Shown here: in pieces, positions 12,926 to 27,400 of the stretch
Layout of the letters: each line of letters starts with the position of its first letter
Position numbering within the stretch: the first letter of the stretch is position 1
Made by a program: the position numbers and the translations under genes
The notes under the pieces: model-generated
Databases searched by the model: none
What the model saw: only the letters and a program-made list of their open reading frames with translations
What the model was told of the DNA's origin: nothing
DNA from: Sipunculus nudus
Taxonomy: Eukaryota; Annelida; Sipuncula; Golfingiida; Sipunculidae
Length of the DNA: 64,000 nucleotides
NCBI GenBank assembly: GCA_026874595.1
Contig: CM049313.1
Location: forward strand, 65,044,159 to 65,108,158
Direction of reading: 5' to 3'

Positions 12926-12978
<53 letters not shown>

Positions 12979-14025
12979 GAACCCCTTTCATCCGGCACCA
13001 TCATCTTTCTGTCATCAATATGGCCTATATTTTCGGATAAATCTTGACATCAGTTTGAAAAAGGGCTCATGGCAGCGCCATCAATTTGACACTCTCTGAG
13101 TGTATTCAGCGGTATGAACTTTCAGAGCCATCTGTCATATTTTAATTAAAATATTCAAGTAAGAAATAATGAAGGGTTATACTGTAGGAATGTATATAAC
13201 AACCCACCGGGGGGGGGGGGTGTCGTCCGGACGGTCCCCTCATTTTTCAGCGACCGCAACCTTAAAGGTTTTGGGTTTCAGAGCCCATTTTTGTATTTCT
13301 TTATCATTATTCATACTGGGATGGACCCCTCCTTTTCCTAAATTCTGGATTTAATATTAAGCACAGTGCCGATGTGAAAGCAATGTCTGAAAAGTCCAGG
13401 AGCATAAGTTATATACAAATAAATAAGGAATTCTTGAAGCCTTTCTCAACAGGAGACCTTAGATGGTCCATACAAGATACTGGTTAAAGTCACTGCCAAT
13501 ACTGTCTGTATATACACTGTATAGAATGCATCCAGAATGTAAGGCTTCTATACACAGACCCAGTTTCATCGTCACTGTTCTGATTGGCAGGTCAAGGGCG
13601 CAGGTCATGCATTGGGTTACATGTGACTGGTTTTGTGATCCACCTGAGGTTTACACCTGAAACACTGAAGGGCTGACGTGTTTCAAAAGCAAAGGCCCTG
13701 CTCGTTTTATATTTCTGGCGGAAGTGGAAGAATAACTTTCTGTTCACCAGGTAAGATCGTTTTAATTTATAAACATTTCTTTCCTTGAGTATTATAGCAT
13801 CTTCCATTTTTAATTTTTGTCTGGATGCCTTCACATTTCTCAAATAAATCCATAATTTTTGTTTCAGATGACTGGGGTAACAGTGATACTTGAGTTCTTT
13901 TACTTAAATTGAAATGTTCTTTAAGTGGATAAATAACAGTTATATTTATTGTTTGAAAGTTTTAAATCGGCAGTCACATAGATATCCTTCAGTCATATAA
14001 CCAAAATAGTATACTTCTGTGTGGT
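12372..14025. other. Non-coding interval with microsatellite
   Basis: It contains CT-rich sequence (12850-12912), an (AT)n tract (about 12928-12975) and a poly-G run (13209-13219). A sequence at 13316-13350 (gatggacccctccttttcc) resembles the inner end of the hAT-like repeats common in molluscs, but no partner terminus is present. No gene recognised. Confidence 0.5.
12928..12975. repeat. (AT)n microsatellite
   Basis: About 24 AT dinucleotides. Confidence 0.95.
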
Positions 14026-14090
14026 TCATATTAATTGTTCTTGATACGGGATGCGGTGACTTTTTTTAAACAAAACTGTGAAAATTGAAC
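14026..14090 (+). repeat. Partial copy of composite dispersed repeat
   Basis: The first 34 bp is identical to 10068-10101, and weaker similarity continues through a T-rich block and ctgtgaaa. The remainder of the element is missing here. Confidence 0.55.
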
Positions 14091-14930
14091 CTAAATTGTA
14101 TACTTCTCTGTGAGTTAAACCTATGTTATTTTGAAAATTTGGATAACCAGTTCTTTTAAGATATTAGATTTGAAAGCAGAAACGCAGTTTTCCTCAAAAT
14201 TAATTCTTTCTTTATTTTATATAAATTGCATAAAAACACAACAATTCATTGAAACTGAAATAATATGCTTCAATAAGACATACCTGGTCCTTAGTGAAAA
14301 TACCCAAAGACTGAACAAAATTTGTGCATCATTTTTTTTTAATATGACAAATCAATGTAAATTTTTTACATGTTTTAATCTGAAAAACTCTGTATGACTG
14401 ATGGGGCAATTGACAGTTACACATCAATATTTAAATGATAACCGAATGGCAGCATTGATTCCACATAATAAGCTGAGTAGTGATATATTTTATATGATAC
14501 CAGGAATTTAGCGATCCTGTACTTCAGTATAGATTTATATATCCAATCACTATATGTTATATTTCTTTTAATAATTAGTTCTTTAACAATTAACTTTCAC
14601 TTAAACTGAGTAGTATTAAATAACGAATTTAATGATAATAGCATTATCTAAATTATCAGTAAAAGATAAGTGAATTTTGCCACGGACTCAGCATAATGAC
14701 CAATGGGTCTATTTTATAAATATAAACTTATTTGTTTTACAAGAATTGTACAAATAGTTATTAGAACCAATCGAGGTAAGGCAAGGGAATCCATGGCAAG
14801 GGAAGGTGGCGTACCGTAGTCTGTACGGGTGGAGGAAACCGGAGGACCCGGAAAAAACCACCGGCCTTGGACGGGCAGCTTTATATGCCACTCTCATAGC
14901 CACACCGGAGATTTACTCCCCCCCCCCCTC
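14091..14930. other. Non-coding interval
   Basis: AT-rich sequence. An 88-codon frame (14131-14397) is Lys/Asn/Phe-rich, as expected from AT-rich DNA. A GC-richer patch at 14770-14900 precedes a poly-C run (about 14918-14928). Confidence 0.45.
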
Positions 14931-15190
14931 CCATATTCCCAGGTCCATTCGTGCATAAATGACTGTGCCTTTGTGAATCATGCTTAATGGCGTTCCTAAA
15001 GACGGATCATATGCAGAATCCACACCAAATCTAGTCGAATCTTCAGTGGCTCTTTCCTGAATGCCCTGAAAATTTCATGATATTCAGTTCATGATCGCGT
15101 CATTTATGTTGTGATCAAACACACAAACACACCCACACAAACACATACATGAACAGGGATGAACGCATACCCTCCTTGCGGAGGCAGTTG
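14931..15190 (+). repeat. Dispersed repeat family DR, copy 3
   Basis: A near full-length family copy: ttcccaggtccattcgtgca, atgactgtgcctttgtgaat, caccaaatctagtcga, ccctgaaaatttcatga, gttcatgatcgcg, a CA-rich tail (15116-15150), gatgaacgcataccctcct and gcggaggcagttg. The minisatellite at 15202 starts immediately downstream. Confidence 0.75.
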
Positions 15191-15201
15191 ATGTTCATAG
15201 A

Positions 15202-15475
15202 CACTAAAACACCAAACCACATACACAACCACGTTCAAACACACTAAACACCAAACCACATACACAACCACGTTCTTACACACTAAAACACCAAACCACA
15301 TACACAACCACGTTCATACACACTAAAACACCAAACCACATACACAACCACGTTCAAACACACTAAAACACCGAACCACATACACAACCACGTTCATACA
15401 CACTAAAACACCAAACCACATACACAACCACGTTCATACACACTAAAACATATAAACATAAAAACGTTCATATGG
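15202..15475 (+). repeat. 40-bp minisatellite, about 6.8 copies
   Basis: The tandem unit begins cactaaaacaccaaaccaca and ends with a cacgttcataca-type block. Unit starts are at 15202, 15242, 15281, 15321, 15361, 15401 and 15441; the second unit is 39 bp and the last diverges and ends at about 15475. Copies differ at only a few positions, so the array is young. The minus strand reads as a repetitive Val/Cys/Trp frame that is a by-product. Confidence 0.95.
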
Positions 15476-18400
15476 AAAATACAGGGAAGAAAGTTCAAAT
15501 ATTTACCTCCATTAAATGTCACTGGATTCAAAACTATTATTTTTTCGTTTCAGCTCTTTTTATTAATTATAGAAAACAGTATTTGCGTAGAATTAGGGTA
15601 ATATTTTTATATACCATTTGATTTAAATAAAAGTGTACAGGGATACTGAGGAAAGCTGATCCCTAAACATTCGCATGGTTAAAGGTATGGATGTATTTGA
15701 AAACGGTACAACTATATTTAATACCTATGCATTATTTATTTGCCATATACAAGGAATATTTACTGTAAAATAGCTTTAAACGTAATTCCCTATTTCAAAT
15801 AATTCCAACCATCATGACTGCGTGTATTCTCTAAATTGAAAACATATGACCAAGCTTTGTGGGCTTAATCTGACTGACAAGGAAAATCCTTCATAAATTG
15901 ACAACAAGCTGGGCCGGCAGAAAATGAATCTGTGTTGCCAGGATTCGAATACCTATACAAACCCTGCCCTGTCAGCGCTGCATTTATTTCATCAGTATTG
16001 ATTGGTCTTACTAGTTATTCAGACAGCTATGCAGTCGGCATGACAATATATTTCAAATATTCTTTATTAATCTAAGAATAAGGGAAAAAGGAGGCAGCTT
16101 AAACACAAATAAAAAAGTATATTCATTATAGCGGTTTACTCTGCCAAATAACTTCATTATTACTGTCGCAATTAATTTGCTATAGGAGAGAAAGCAAATA
16201 CTTTTTTTGGGAAGAATTTTCAATTTAACACGATGGGCCAAAAAGAAGTAAGACAACAAATCATCCAAACTCAAAACAACTGATAATCAACTTCAACCTC
16301 CGTGTTTACCTAGAAAACCTATAAATGCTCACATTATCTTAATGTTATAACATCTTTTTCGTATTTACATCAGTCGTTCCATCGGACTATGAGATCACGT
16401 GACTTCTGCGTGATATAGGGATTTTTAATGTTAGCGAACACCTTTGTGTGTATCTTAATGCAATTTGTTGATGCATTATATATGAAAAGTAATTTAAATG
16501 TTTCTGTTATTTCAAAATATCTGAAATACCGATGTCACACGCATCAATTAGGTTGAATATTTTGCAGTCCTCATGCAATAAAACATAGATGTAAAATCTA
16601 AGAAACGTATTTTAAATTTTAATTTATTCACATTGAAAATTTGTTAACACCTGTATTTTACGTTAGTGCCCACTAATATAAATAAATAAAATGTTAATAA
16701 ATAAATAAAATGCCGAATATATTCCTATAATATAATAATATTTAGATCGCCTTTTTTTAATTGCTCGTAATAAAAATATCTGTCAGAAGGTATAATATTA
16801 TAAATATGAGTATTTTAATATTTGGAGCAAACCAGAGCGCTCACATGCAGTAACACTAAGTTACCACAACTTAGTGTACCAACAAACCACCCGAAATCAG
16901 ACTTTCATATTTGTGCACACTTCCAAGCTTCAGTGACGGTGTTCCTGGTGAATGACAGAGAATGCACTGGCCCTGATTCATATCAATAGGTGGCTTGATC
17001 CTGGGGGACAAAGAAATCACCCTGTGTCACAATATTAAAGATGCATTTGCTTGAAAAAAAACTTTCCATACTATAGCAACACTAAACGCTTACCAACTGG
17101 GCCAGTTTACTCAGAACTGCGCATCATAAGGCATCAATGATTTCAATCCCTGTTTACATGCTTTGGTGAAAACCTCCTCAAGACCGAATCCTAATATTTG
17201 TATATGAGATGTGAACACTACCCGATAGCTTGAAAAAAAAAAAAAAAAAAACACGCGGTGGCGATGTTGACGGCAAAACAGCATACAATACAACTGTGTA
17301 ATGCATATTCATGAGAAGTCCATTTATTCTCTTGTTTTATCTGAGGGAAGAATGGACTCAAAGCTTCATTAAGTGCGTCCGCCCGGCGGGGATGCTCATT
17401 GGAGCTAAAGAGTTTATTCCAATATTCTTATTCAATTATTCAATTCTGGACTGACTGAAGCACGATGCTGCCACCTAGCGCTTGATTTTAATACCCTTAT
17501 CAGGTTTATAACCTTAATTTGAAGGGAATAACCATAACTCTTGCTGGGCCAAACTAATATAAGTCTTTCCCGTTATAGCAGACGATCGATCTCTTATATT
17601 TTTTAAAATAAAGTAAAGATTGGCCAAAACTCATATACGTTAATATTCAAACTAGAATCATCCTAGGCCAAAATGATGTCCTATTGGCCGCATTACCTAA
17701 TCCTGTAAAAAGCTATATTATATTTGACGTTTGAGTCACAAACCGTTGTCACGCAACTTCTGTTGGAAAGCCGCTAAAACGCATGTTATTATTTTTTTTG
17801 TCTTGCATTGTCGGGAACGATGCCACGTTATTCCGGTATGGGTCATTTTCCGTATTTTCTCATATATCCAGAAGAACACAACATTATTTTGTGATGGGTC
17901 TTTTACAGTGCCATATGCCAGTAACTACTCTGGTAAACACGGCCCAAATAAACACGGCTCAGGGAAAACCCGTCCCACATAAACCCGGCTGAATTTCCGC
18001 GGGCCTGTCCAAAAGTTTGAATGGGTATTATGCTAATAACAATAAATAGCCGCATCCAGCATGTAATTTAACAGAGACAACGTACCATGAGAGATGAAGT
18101 ACGCCTGGATCATCATATGTCACACATTAAGTAACCAGGTCTTGACATGGCCTTGCTCCGACATCTCTGTGTAAGCATAGCTGTAAGATAGGTTGTCCCT
18201 GAGGGTTGCAATAGACTACCAAACAGGGAATTACTGTGCCAACCCCAGTATACATCCCAGCGATGTCTCCCAGCTAGAATACAAATGTACCATGGACACA
18301 CAAACGGGGATCTTTCCTGAAATTTCGAAATTGGTGGGGGATCTATTACTGAACAATATCCATTCAACTAGTACTCGCGCCTGACGATCACCTACTGTTA

Positions 18401-18665
18401 GCGGCCCGTTGTCTCTCTGGTATGAGTGAGGCCTAAGCGTTGTCGGAATGGCACTACATGCATCGACAAAAACCGCGGTCAAAATCTCATTCTTAATTTT
18501 CAAAGAAGCCTTGCCGTCTACAGATATTTTGTTCTCTAATAACCTATCATATTTATAATAATAATAAAAATAATAAAATTGACAAGAAAATAGACATAAT
18601 ATCTGATATGAGATGTCTTTCTTAAGTGTTGTGACCCATATGACATATAAGCGTGCCAGGAAACA
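15476..18665. other. Non-coding interval
   Basis: AT-rich DNA with a poly-A run at about 17233-17250 and small aaataaat-type repeats at about 16680-16710. No open frame exceeds 84 codons except the 170-codon minus-strand frame starting in the SINE (18231-18743), which shows no recognisable domain. Confidence 0.5.
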
Positions 18666-18847
18666 CCGGCCTCTCTGGTCTAGGGGTAGAGACAAAAAAC
18701 AAACAAGTGCGCCTTTTGGGGATTCCTTTGTGGGATAACACATCCAGGGCCCCGCAGGTGCAGTATCACCGGGCCTGTTAACAAAAATGAGAAGAAGCGT
18801 GTGCAGCTGCCCTGTCGTTTAGTCCGAACACGAAATAAAATTCTGCA
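18666..18847 (+). mobile_element. tRNA-type SINE, internally deleted copy
   Basis: This is the plus-strand relative of the SINE at 54052-54360. It keeps a tRNA-like start with a box A type block (tggtctaggggtagag, about 18676-18691). It then jumps to the SINE body: agtgcgcctttt, ggggattcctt, ccagggccc, aggtgcagta, ctgttaac, tgccctgtc, agtccgaa, and a common aattctgca end. The part with box B and about 70 bp after it is missing. Body similarity is clear by eye, but the copy is diverged. Confidence 0.7.
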
Positions 18848-21322
18848 CATGTCATTACATAGTTTAGCTAGCATTAAATATAGAAGCTTTTATCTCAAAC
18901 CAAAATAAAAATCATAAAAAGCGTGCCATAAACAGAAAACATTAATGTCAAAACAATATTATTTGCAATACATCTCTGTCTCCTCTAAAACTCTCCTTAT
19001 TTTTTACCTAAAATTTAGATAAAGTAGCCTTCAGATCGGGACCCGAACACTCCCTAGAGCGTGTGCCCGCTGGATATAACTGTATTCTGCAGGTTTATTG
19101 ATTGAAATGTTTTCTAAAAGAACTCCGGCAGCAACCGTCACGCCTAGTCCGTGGGCGACGGATAAATTCTGATAACTGACCTGGAAACAGTCAGAATAGA
19201 CGTATCTAAGCCAAAGGCTCTCACGTATTTGATGAAGTACCAGATGTGTTTTCCCTTCCTGTCGTCCATATTACAGTGTTGTAATGCACTTTATCCAAAG
19301 ACTGTTGTCTGACATAGCTTCCCCCTGTTATCAGTACCATCCGTTTTTAGTGGCAGACACCAGACTTTTTTCACAAGAGCCAAATTATACACGTTTATTC
19401 TCTTATTCATTTTTGAATGATATCTATAGGATACAAAAACATTTAGATTGTATTTGTTATTTATCTCTCATACGTGCTTAATGAACAAGTTTTTATAAAA
19501 CAAGTGAAACTTCGGTTTGTAATGACTTCACATGCAGACCGCAGCAGGTCTGCCTACAGTTAAAGAAATCTATACATCATTTATCAGATGAGAAAAACTG
19601 TATGGAAGTGGTATACCGGTATAGATTTAATGGACTTCTTCTATCGCACTAGCGGTACCGTTCGGCGAAGACCGACACTGTTGTTTCGGGTTCAGAAAAC
19701 TTGGATGACAGTATTAAAAAAACCTGAAAGATCTTTAATGATGAGATGTTTACCAGAGCCTCTGGTATAACCCGCGATGTGTTTTCATTTGGCCAGGGCA
19801 CAGCAGACGACCATTACGCGTGGAGCGGATGACTTTTTATGACTCTTCTGAAATTTTCCATTCTGCAGATTTTTTCTTCACTATAACGCCGAATATACCA
19901 GCGGCAAAAAAAACTTTCTCTCAGTTTATTGATGCATTTAGCACAAAGATTAATAGCTCTTATCGCGAAAGTTTATTAACACTACACATTGGAACCTGTG
20001 GAAAGACCATCTGTCTTATAAGAAAACCTGTCTATTAAGACCACCCTTAAGTGAACCGAAAGCATTCACATTAGATACAATTTATCTGCCTAAAAAGACA
20101 GTGTGCGAATTAAGACCATCTTTTGGTCATGCAGTTCCACGGGTCGTCTTATTACACACGTTTCACTGTAGTGCTTTAAGAGTCTTAAACATCCAATCGT
20201 AGAAAGAGAAAGAGAGAGAGACAGACAGACAGACAAACTCATATATATATATATGATTTTAATCTGATCACAAAAGATCAACTTGGAAATGTATATATTA
20301 TTAGCCCCCACAATGTTCTATATTATTGCCGCCTGTATTGTACACAAGATGAAATTGGAAAACGGACGACGTTTACCGTAAATACGTTTGTTCAATTCAT
20401 TAGCGATTATGTAAAAGAGAGATGGTACTGATGAAGGGAACACGTTGGGATTGTATGCATTGCTTAAACTCTTATGGAAAATAATGATTGATTTCGGGGA
20501 AGGATATTGTTACTGAATCTAGGAACCTGTAGTTAAATATTTATTCTGTGACCAAATTGCTTTCACTATAAAGTACACCTTTCATTTTGCTAACACCTCG
20601 GCTACGCAGGAATAAGTAGGCTTTAATTAACTTTGCATGCATAGATGGATACAAATCAATAGACAGAGTTTATTCAATACCGGAAGAGGGAAACAGATAG
20701 CTTTTGGTGAATAACACTGAAGAGTCTAGTTTGGGAAAGCTGTGTTACGCACACACACGCACACCCTCACTCACACCCACACACGCCTCAAGGCTCAAGC
20801 TTACCATTTATGTAGAACTGGTGAGCCCAATTTGACTCGTGATACAAGCCATACGGAGGAATGAATTGCAGTGGTATTCCATCATTTTGCCTTTATATCG
20901 TGGTAAGCAGCCCATTATTATACCACTAGACTACAAATAATGAATTAACACAAAAGAATAAACTCACAAACCAAACTGAAACGTTGTCTACATGGTAACG
21001 AGACATTTCTTGTATCACGTACAAGCTGACTCTTGTCCAGTTAGTCGTGCGAGCCATGCTGAGAGATTTACAAGTATGCTCAGTTAAAACGAGATTTTTC
21101 TCGATCGTGCTAGGTGTTCTGAGAAAGTAAATACTAAAAGGCTTACGATTTTGGTTAATGCCAAGTGATGGTTATGCGGCCTTGTTAAATAATTACGAAA
21201 ATAAATGCATCCTCAAATAGCCTTCAAGTGAGTTCCTCGCTGAAGAATGTTACATCTGACAGCAAATACACTGGTCATAGACTCTTTTTTGTCAGAGGGG
21301 CGGTAGGCGTTAATGCAGGTGG
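18848..21322. other. Non-coding interval with remnants of repeats
   Basis: At 19990-20175 several short blocks recur in scrambled order (gaccatctgtcttata, acctgtctattaagacca, aattaagaccatc), reminiscent of a decayed repeat. An (AG)n/(AC)n compound tract lies at about 20203-20236 and CA-rich DNA at 20746-20785. The 60-72 codon frames at 19588 and 19820 are unrecognised. Confidence 0.45.
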
Positions 21323-22108
21323 TAAGACGTTAAAGTAAGCCGCATCAGGACTGACAACAACATGCTCATAGGAGATAGGCCAGATAAGGAGTTGAAGTAA
21401 GCCGCATCAGGACTTACAAACACGCTCACAGGAAAAAGGCCAGCTAAGGAGTTGGAATAATCCGCATCAGGACTTAAAAACACACGTTCACAAGAGAAAG
21501 GCCACTTGAGGAGCTGAAGTAATCCGAAACGGGACTAAAAAACACATTCTCACAGGAGATAGGCCAGATAAGAAGTTGAAGTTATCCGAATCGGGACTTA
21601 CAAACACAAGCTTACAGGAGATAGGCCAGAAAAGGAGTTGAGGTTTGGCATAAGGACTTACAAACACACGCTCACAGGAAAAAGGCCAGCTAAGGAGCTG
21701 AATTTATCCGAATCGGGTCTTACAAACACATGCTCACAGGAGATGGGTCAGGAGTTGAAGTTATCCTCTATCAGTACCTACATGCTCAAGCTAACAGGAG
21801 GAGATAGGCCAGATAAGGAGTTGAGGTTTGACATCAGGACTTACATACACAGGCTCACAGGAGATAGGCCAGATAAAGAGTTGAAGTAATCCTCCATCAG
21901 TACCTACATGCACAAGCTCACAGGAGATAGGCCAGATAAGAAGATGAAGTTATCCGAATCGGGACCTTCAAACACACGCTCACGGGGGAAAGACAAGATA
22001 GGAAGCTGAAGTAAGCTGCATCAGGACTTACAAACACACGCTCACAGGAGATAGGCAAGTTAAGGAGTTGAAGTTCAGCATCAGGACTTACAATCACACG
22101 CGCACAGG
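21323..22108 (+). repeat. 61-bp satellite array, about 12.7 units
   Basis: Unit starts are near 21323, 21391, 21450, 21513, 21575, 21637, 21698, 21753, 21821, 21881, 21942, 22004 and 22067. A typical unit reads gttgaagtaagccgcatcag, then gacttacaaacacacgctca, then caggagataggccagataag. Several unit types recur (catcaggacttac, gaatcgggactt, ccatcagtacctacatgc), so the array is diverged and may have a higher-order pattern. An 83-codon frame across four units (21638-21889) carries the repeat but has no independent coding evidence. Confidence 0.9.
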
Positions 22109-22991
<883 letters not shown>

Positions 22992-25130
22992 CAATGTAGT
23001 TCTTTAAATTATGTTGGATAAGAATTGTTCCAAGGCAAATTATGAGCATGGATGTTTCTATGGGAAAGAGTTCATAGAATAAGTAATTTTTTATAAGCAT
23101 GCACATCTGAAATGTAAACAGAAAGTGTTTTATTTAACTGTGACAAATCTTGGATTTTGACAGTTGAGACACGTATTCCCGGCTGTCCTACAATTCCTGA
23201 CTGGAAGAGGTTAGGTTTAAGTTGAAGGAAATCACTGCGGTGTCTTTCCTCGTCTTAAAGTAACCAAAACACTTTAAAAAGAAGTAAAATATTTGCTAAT
23301 GTAAATGAAAGACACTTAAGACAAGTATATTTATCTAATAAGTGCACTCAAAAGAATAAATTGTAATCTGATAGACAATCATTACACTGCAGGATACATT
23401 TATGATGTGGTTACTAATTTTTCATGTACACACGATTTATGATTAACTTAAACTCAACATTGTAAACTTCATTTGGCGAGTGTTATTTTATTCTGGAATG
23501 AAAAAAAAGTCACTTAAATGAATTCTACCTCCTGTTAATGCGTATAACACCAGCTAGACCAAATACTTATAGAGCTCTGTGATAACAATGGTCTTGCAGC
23601 AAGCAAGGCACTTCAGTCTTTACTAGAAAAACGGGAAGATACTATACGATCTATATCTGTGCATGGCATGTTTACAGTTTTCAGAAAAAATATCAAAAGT
23701 TTTAAGAAACTGTGATTGTTTGTTTAATTACTGTATATCCTCAGAGTAAAAGCCATATTTTAATTAAAGGTTACAGCAATTTCATTTAAGAATTAGTAAT
23801 TATGTTATGGACTTTGCACAGTTTTAATAATGAAAAATTGATTATTTGTTATTCAATACAATTTCAAGTAATGATATAATTGTATTATATATGACATATT
23901 GAGTCAATAACTTGAAATGATTTAATACAACATACTAATGGTCTGCAGATATTGGATCATGCAGCTAAACGGTTAATAAAAGTACAGTCAAATATATCTT
24001 TTATTTCAATTTTGAACTCTCAAAAGTAACATTGATACTTGGTACGTACATATTCAATGTGTGTTATAGTGGCCATGCGTGATACATAAGCCCGGACATT
24101 AACAAAGCCATCTTAATGATAAATAAGTCCTTCATTGGTCTGGGTGCAAAAATGTTATTATAAATTTATATTAAGATGAGGTCAGATCAACAATAAATTC
24201 TATAACCAGTGGTAAATCAAAAGACACAACAGAAATTAAGGTAGTACCCAATATGTTATAGATAGTGTAAACTTATGTATTTAACGAGACTGGTGTAAGA
24301 ATATGGGGAATCATGGAGTAGAAGTTAACTCTACATTTATTCCAAGGAAAGAACAACATAATTCGTCATAACATTTTCCGCACAATGTGTGGGAGTTAGA
24401 TCCCTCCCCCAACATGGGGCATTGGTCTTCTGGGAGGAGCTCCCTCTGGTTACTAGTTAGTGACCCAAAGGGATTTGTGTTATTGTAGTCGACTCCGAAA
24501 TGCCTGCGCCTGCATGACTAGTCACATCCTCTAGGGCGTTCTAGCATAGCAAGTCTGCAGATCTGGTAAAGAATCCCAACATATCTATATCCGTTCACTA
24601 ATCATTAGACCGGAACCATTGCCCAGTTTATAATTCCTATTATAATATACATTTTTTAAGTAACCAAAAGTAATCGTTGCTAGTTTTGAATACAATGAAA
24701 ACAATAAATTTAATTTATATATATTACATTTAAAACTCACAGCATACATTCCTTAGGATAATATTAATGACGATCAGAGACAAGGCTCGTGAAAGCCAGG
24801 TTGTTCCTCCCTGGACTGGTCTTTGATCATTGGGTCAGACAGTTAACATTTATTTCAATAAGGAGTCAAACAGCCACGCGGAGTCTCGCCAACATGTCTC
24901 CGGTAAGGCCACGGCACAGAAAATGATGTTTGTTTTTTTTTAATTTTTTTTACCGAGCACTGATTGTTCGATATTGCTGCTCCTGTCTCGCTTATTATAT
25001 GTTTTAACAAGAAATCTGCATTCCAATAAATACAAGATTCGCCATGTCTGTTTTTTTTTTTTTGGGGGGGGGGGGGGGAGGGGAGGTTCGTAGGGAAAGG
25101 GGGGGGGGGGGCTTGAGGCGTCCCTATTGT
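22992..25130. other. Non-coding interval
   Basis: AT-rich DNA, featureless until a T-rich/poly-G stretch at 24930-25110, where poly-Pro frames on the minus strand are artefacts of homopolymers. No gene recognised. Confidence 0.55.
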
Positions 25131-25386
25131 GGGATGCATTCACCTATTCGGCCCATGTTCCCAAGTTTTTTTTGTCCATAAGTGACTTAATATTTGTTAA
25201 TATACCTTGATGATATTCCTACATCCGGATCATTTTCCGGATCCACATCAAATTCTATTGGATTTTCAATTTTCTCCCTAATACCTGAAAATGTCATGAC
25301 ATTCCGTTCATGATTGCGTGAGTTATGTCGTAAACAAACACACACAAATCCACACTAGAACGATGATTGGAGATGAACGCAGAGCC
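25131..25386 (+). repeat. Dispersed repeat family DR, copy 4
   Basis: It shares with copy 5 the start gatgcattcac.tattcggcc. It then follows the family order: cataagtgactt, ccttgatgat.ttcct, acatccggatcat, cctgaaaatgtcatgaca, ttcatgattgcgtgagttat, aaacaaacacacac and agatgaacgca. The terminal cctcct/gaggca pair is lost. Confidence 0.7.
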
Positions 25387-27400
25387 AATAAGGTGTCAGA
25401 ACTGTTACATGAGCATATGTAAGCATTGTTTCAACTTTTCTTTAACATTTTACAGAGTACTGGTATGGCACCCCTTGACATGTATATATTCTATAAGAGT
25501 TTTGAAATTGGTTAATGTTTCCTTAAATATACTTTGATGAATCTCCGATATTTTACTTTTCATTTATTCCTGCATAACTTTAACAACTACATAATATCTC
25601 TGGACATCATGTTAAAATATAGTTACCCCCCGCCCTGTTATATTCGGGGTGTTATCCCCTTTTATTATGTTACTAAATATTTATTAGTTATTTTAAAAAT
25701 ATTCATACAAAAACAATTTGCGTTAAAAATAGGGGAAAAATACGCATTTTAGAACATAAATTTACAACTGGAAATGGCCGAGAAATATTCTTTTAAAATA
25801 AAAATATATAAGATGGTAACATTCTATTCAAATTTGTAAAAAATCAAGAAGTTTTAATTTTTCTGGTTTCACATTGTAAGGAATGATTTAGCCCTCAGAG
25901 TATTTTCACGTCAAGTTGTTTCTCAGTAAAAGTTTTAGAAACTTATGGTTAAACTGAAAGAATGTTAGAGACGATTCTTAGATCGTAATTGATATTGATA
26001 AAACAGTAATTTAAAAGGATTAACCATTGTTTATTCATGTGCAAAGTTTTGAGAAATGTTGCGCATTTGTATCATTGTGGAAAACTGGTATAATGTTACG
26101 TATTAAGGGCTTTCCTCAGAGAAAAAAGAAGTAAGGTCACACAACAATTAAATATTGTTCTACGGACTCTTAGAACAAAAAATATGGTTCGAGCGGATGG
26201 GTTTTTTCTATGTCTTTTTTTAATGGGAAATTACATGGCATTTTACCAGCTTTCCAAGGAAAATACAAAATTATAATTAAATTCTTGAAATGTTGTATAT
26301 GCTCAGCACTTAACTAGTCTATCATTCATTATGCAGTTAAGAATTATTTAAGAAAATGTGTGACATAGAACAAATCAGCAATATTTCCGAAGATCTCACG
26401 ATATAGGAGTGTTGTATTTTAGAACGATAGTTTTTTTGAATGGCCTAGTTAATCGCTCGCTCGCTCGCTCGCTTTCTTTCGGTGTGATCTAAAACAGTAT
26501 AAACTGTACAAATGACCACCCTATGGTGAACTGATTGTATTGTCTGTAATCATTAGCAATTCTCTTGAAAAGAAACTGTTTTCAGTTGGGGCCCTGGCGG
26601 GTTTCCCTGATACAGAGCTTCCAGGAACGCGGGGGTAAGCGTCTGTGAAGATCTAAGTCTCTTTTAGACGCTCAGTTCTGGGGGCTCAAGCGTGAATTTC
26701 TGGCTGTAGGACCGAGAGAATCAAAGCTGTCTCTTACAACAGTCACTGACCATTGCAAACAACATCAATTCAGTAAATTATGTAAACACTGTACTGAAAA
26801 CTGTCCTTACATGTCACTATAAGGAAAATATCATATTATGACACACTATATAATCATTTTAATGATACGACTAAAACGAAATATAAAAATATTTAATTTT
26901 ACAAAATTTGACACGGATTCTTCCCATAGGGACCCTTCAGAATTTCAAAATTTTGGCCTGAGCATCTCGGACATTTTTTTCTTTCTGTTGAACGCCCTGC
27001 CTGATATATGTTAATATACATATAAATGTTGTATTTTTTTTTAAATCACAGACATATATCTGGAACACACGAACTTAGAGAACACATAACACTGCCCATA
27101 CGTGCTTTATACGGAAATCTTATCCTAAATGTACTCAAGTTTCCTTGTGTCAGTCACAATGACAAATTCTTTATACCTATACCAACGCTTCATCTTTTAT
27201 CGAGATATCTTCCAATGTGTATTGATCTCTGCCTTATCTCTTGATACTCGGTAAAAATCCCAAATTCCACCGCTAGATTTCGCCATCAGCGGCAGTTTCA
27301 TGCCCGAAAACAGAAATATAACCATGATACATGGGTCTCGACGCCCAGCTGAATTTGTCTATAAGGATAGTTTATGAGCTTTTTTCTCAATATATAGGTC
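25387..27400. other. Non-coding interval
   Basis: AT-rich DNA with a short (TCGC)n tract at about 26453-26473. Nothing gene-like is recognised. Confidence 0.55.

Noticed and set aside
15202-15475. CRISPR-like array of 40-bp periodicity
   Set aside because: Units are contiguous and near identical with no variable spacers, and the context is eukaryotic; it is a minisatellite.
18231-18743. A 170-codon minus-strand open frame
   Set aside because: No recognisable domain, a low-complexity Tyr run from AT-rich DNA, and it begins inside a SINE copy.
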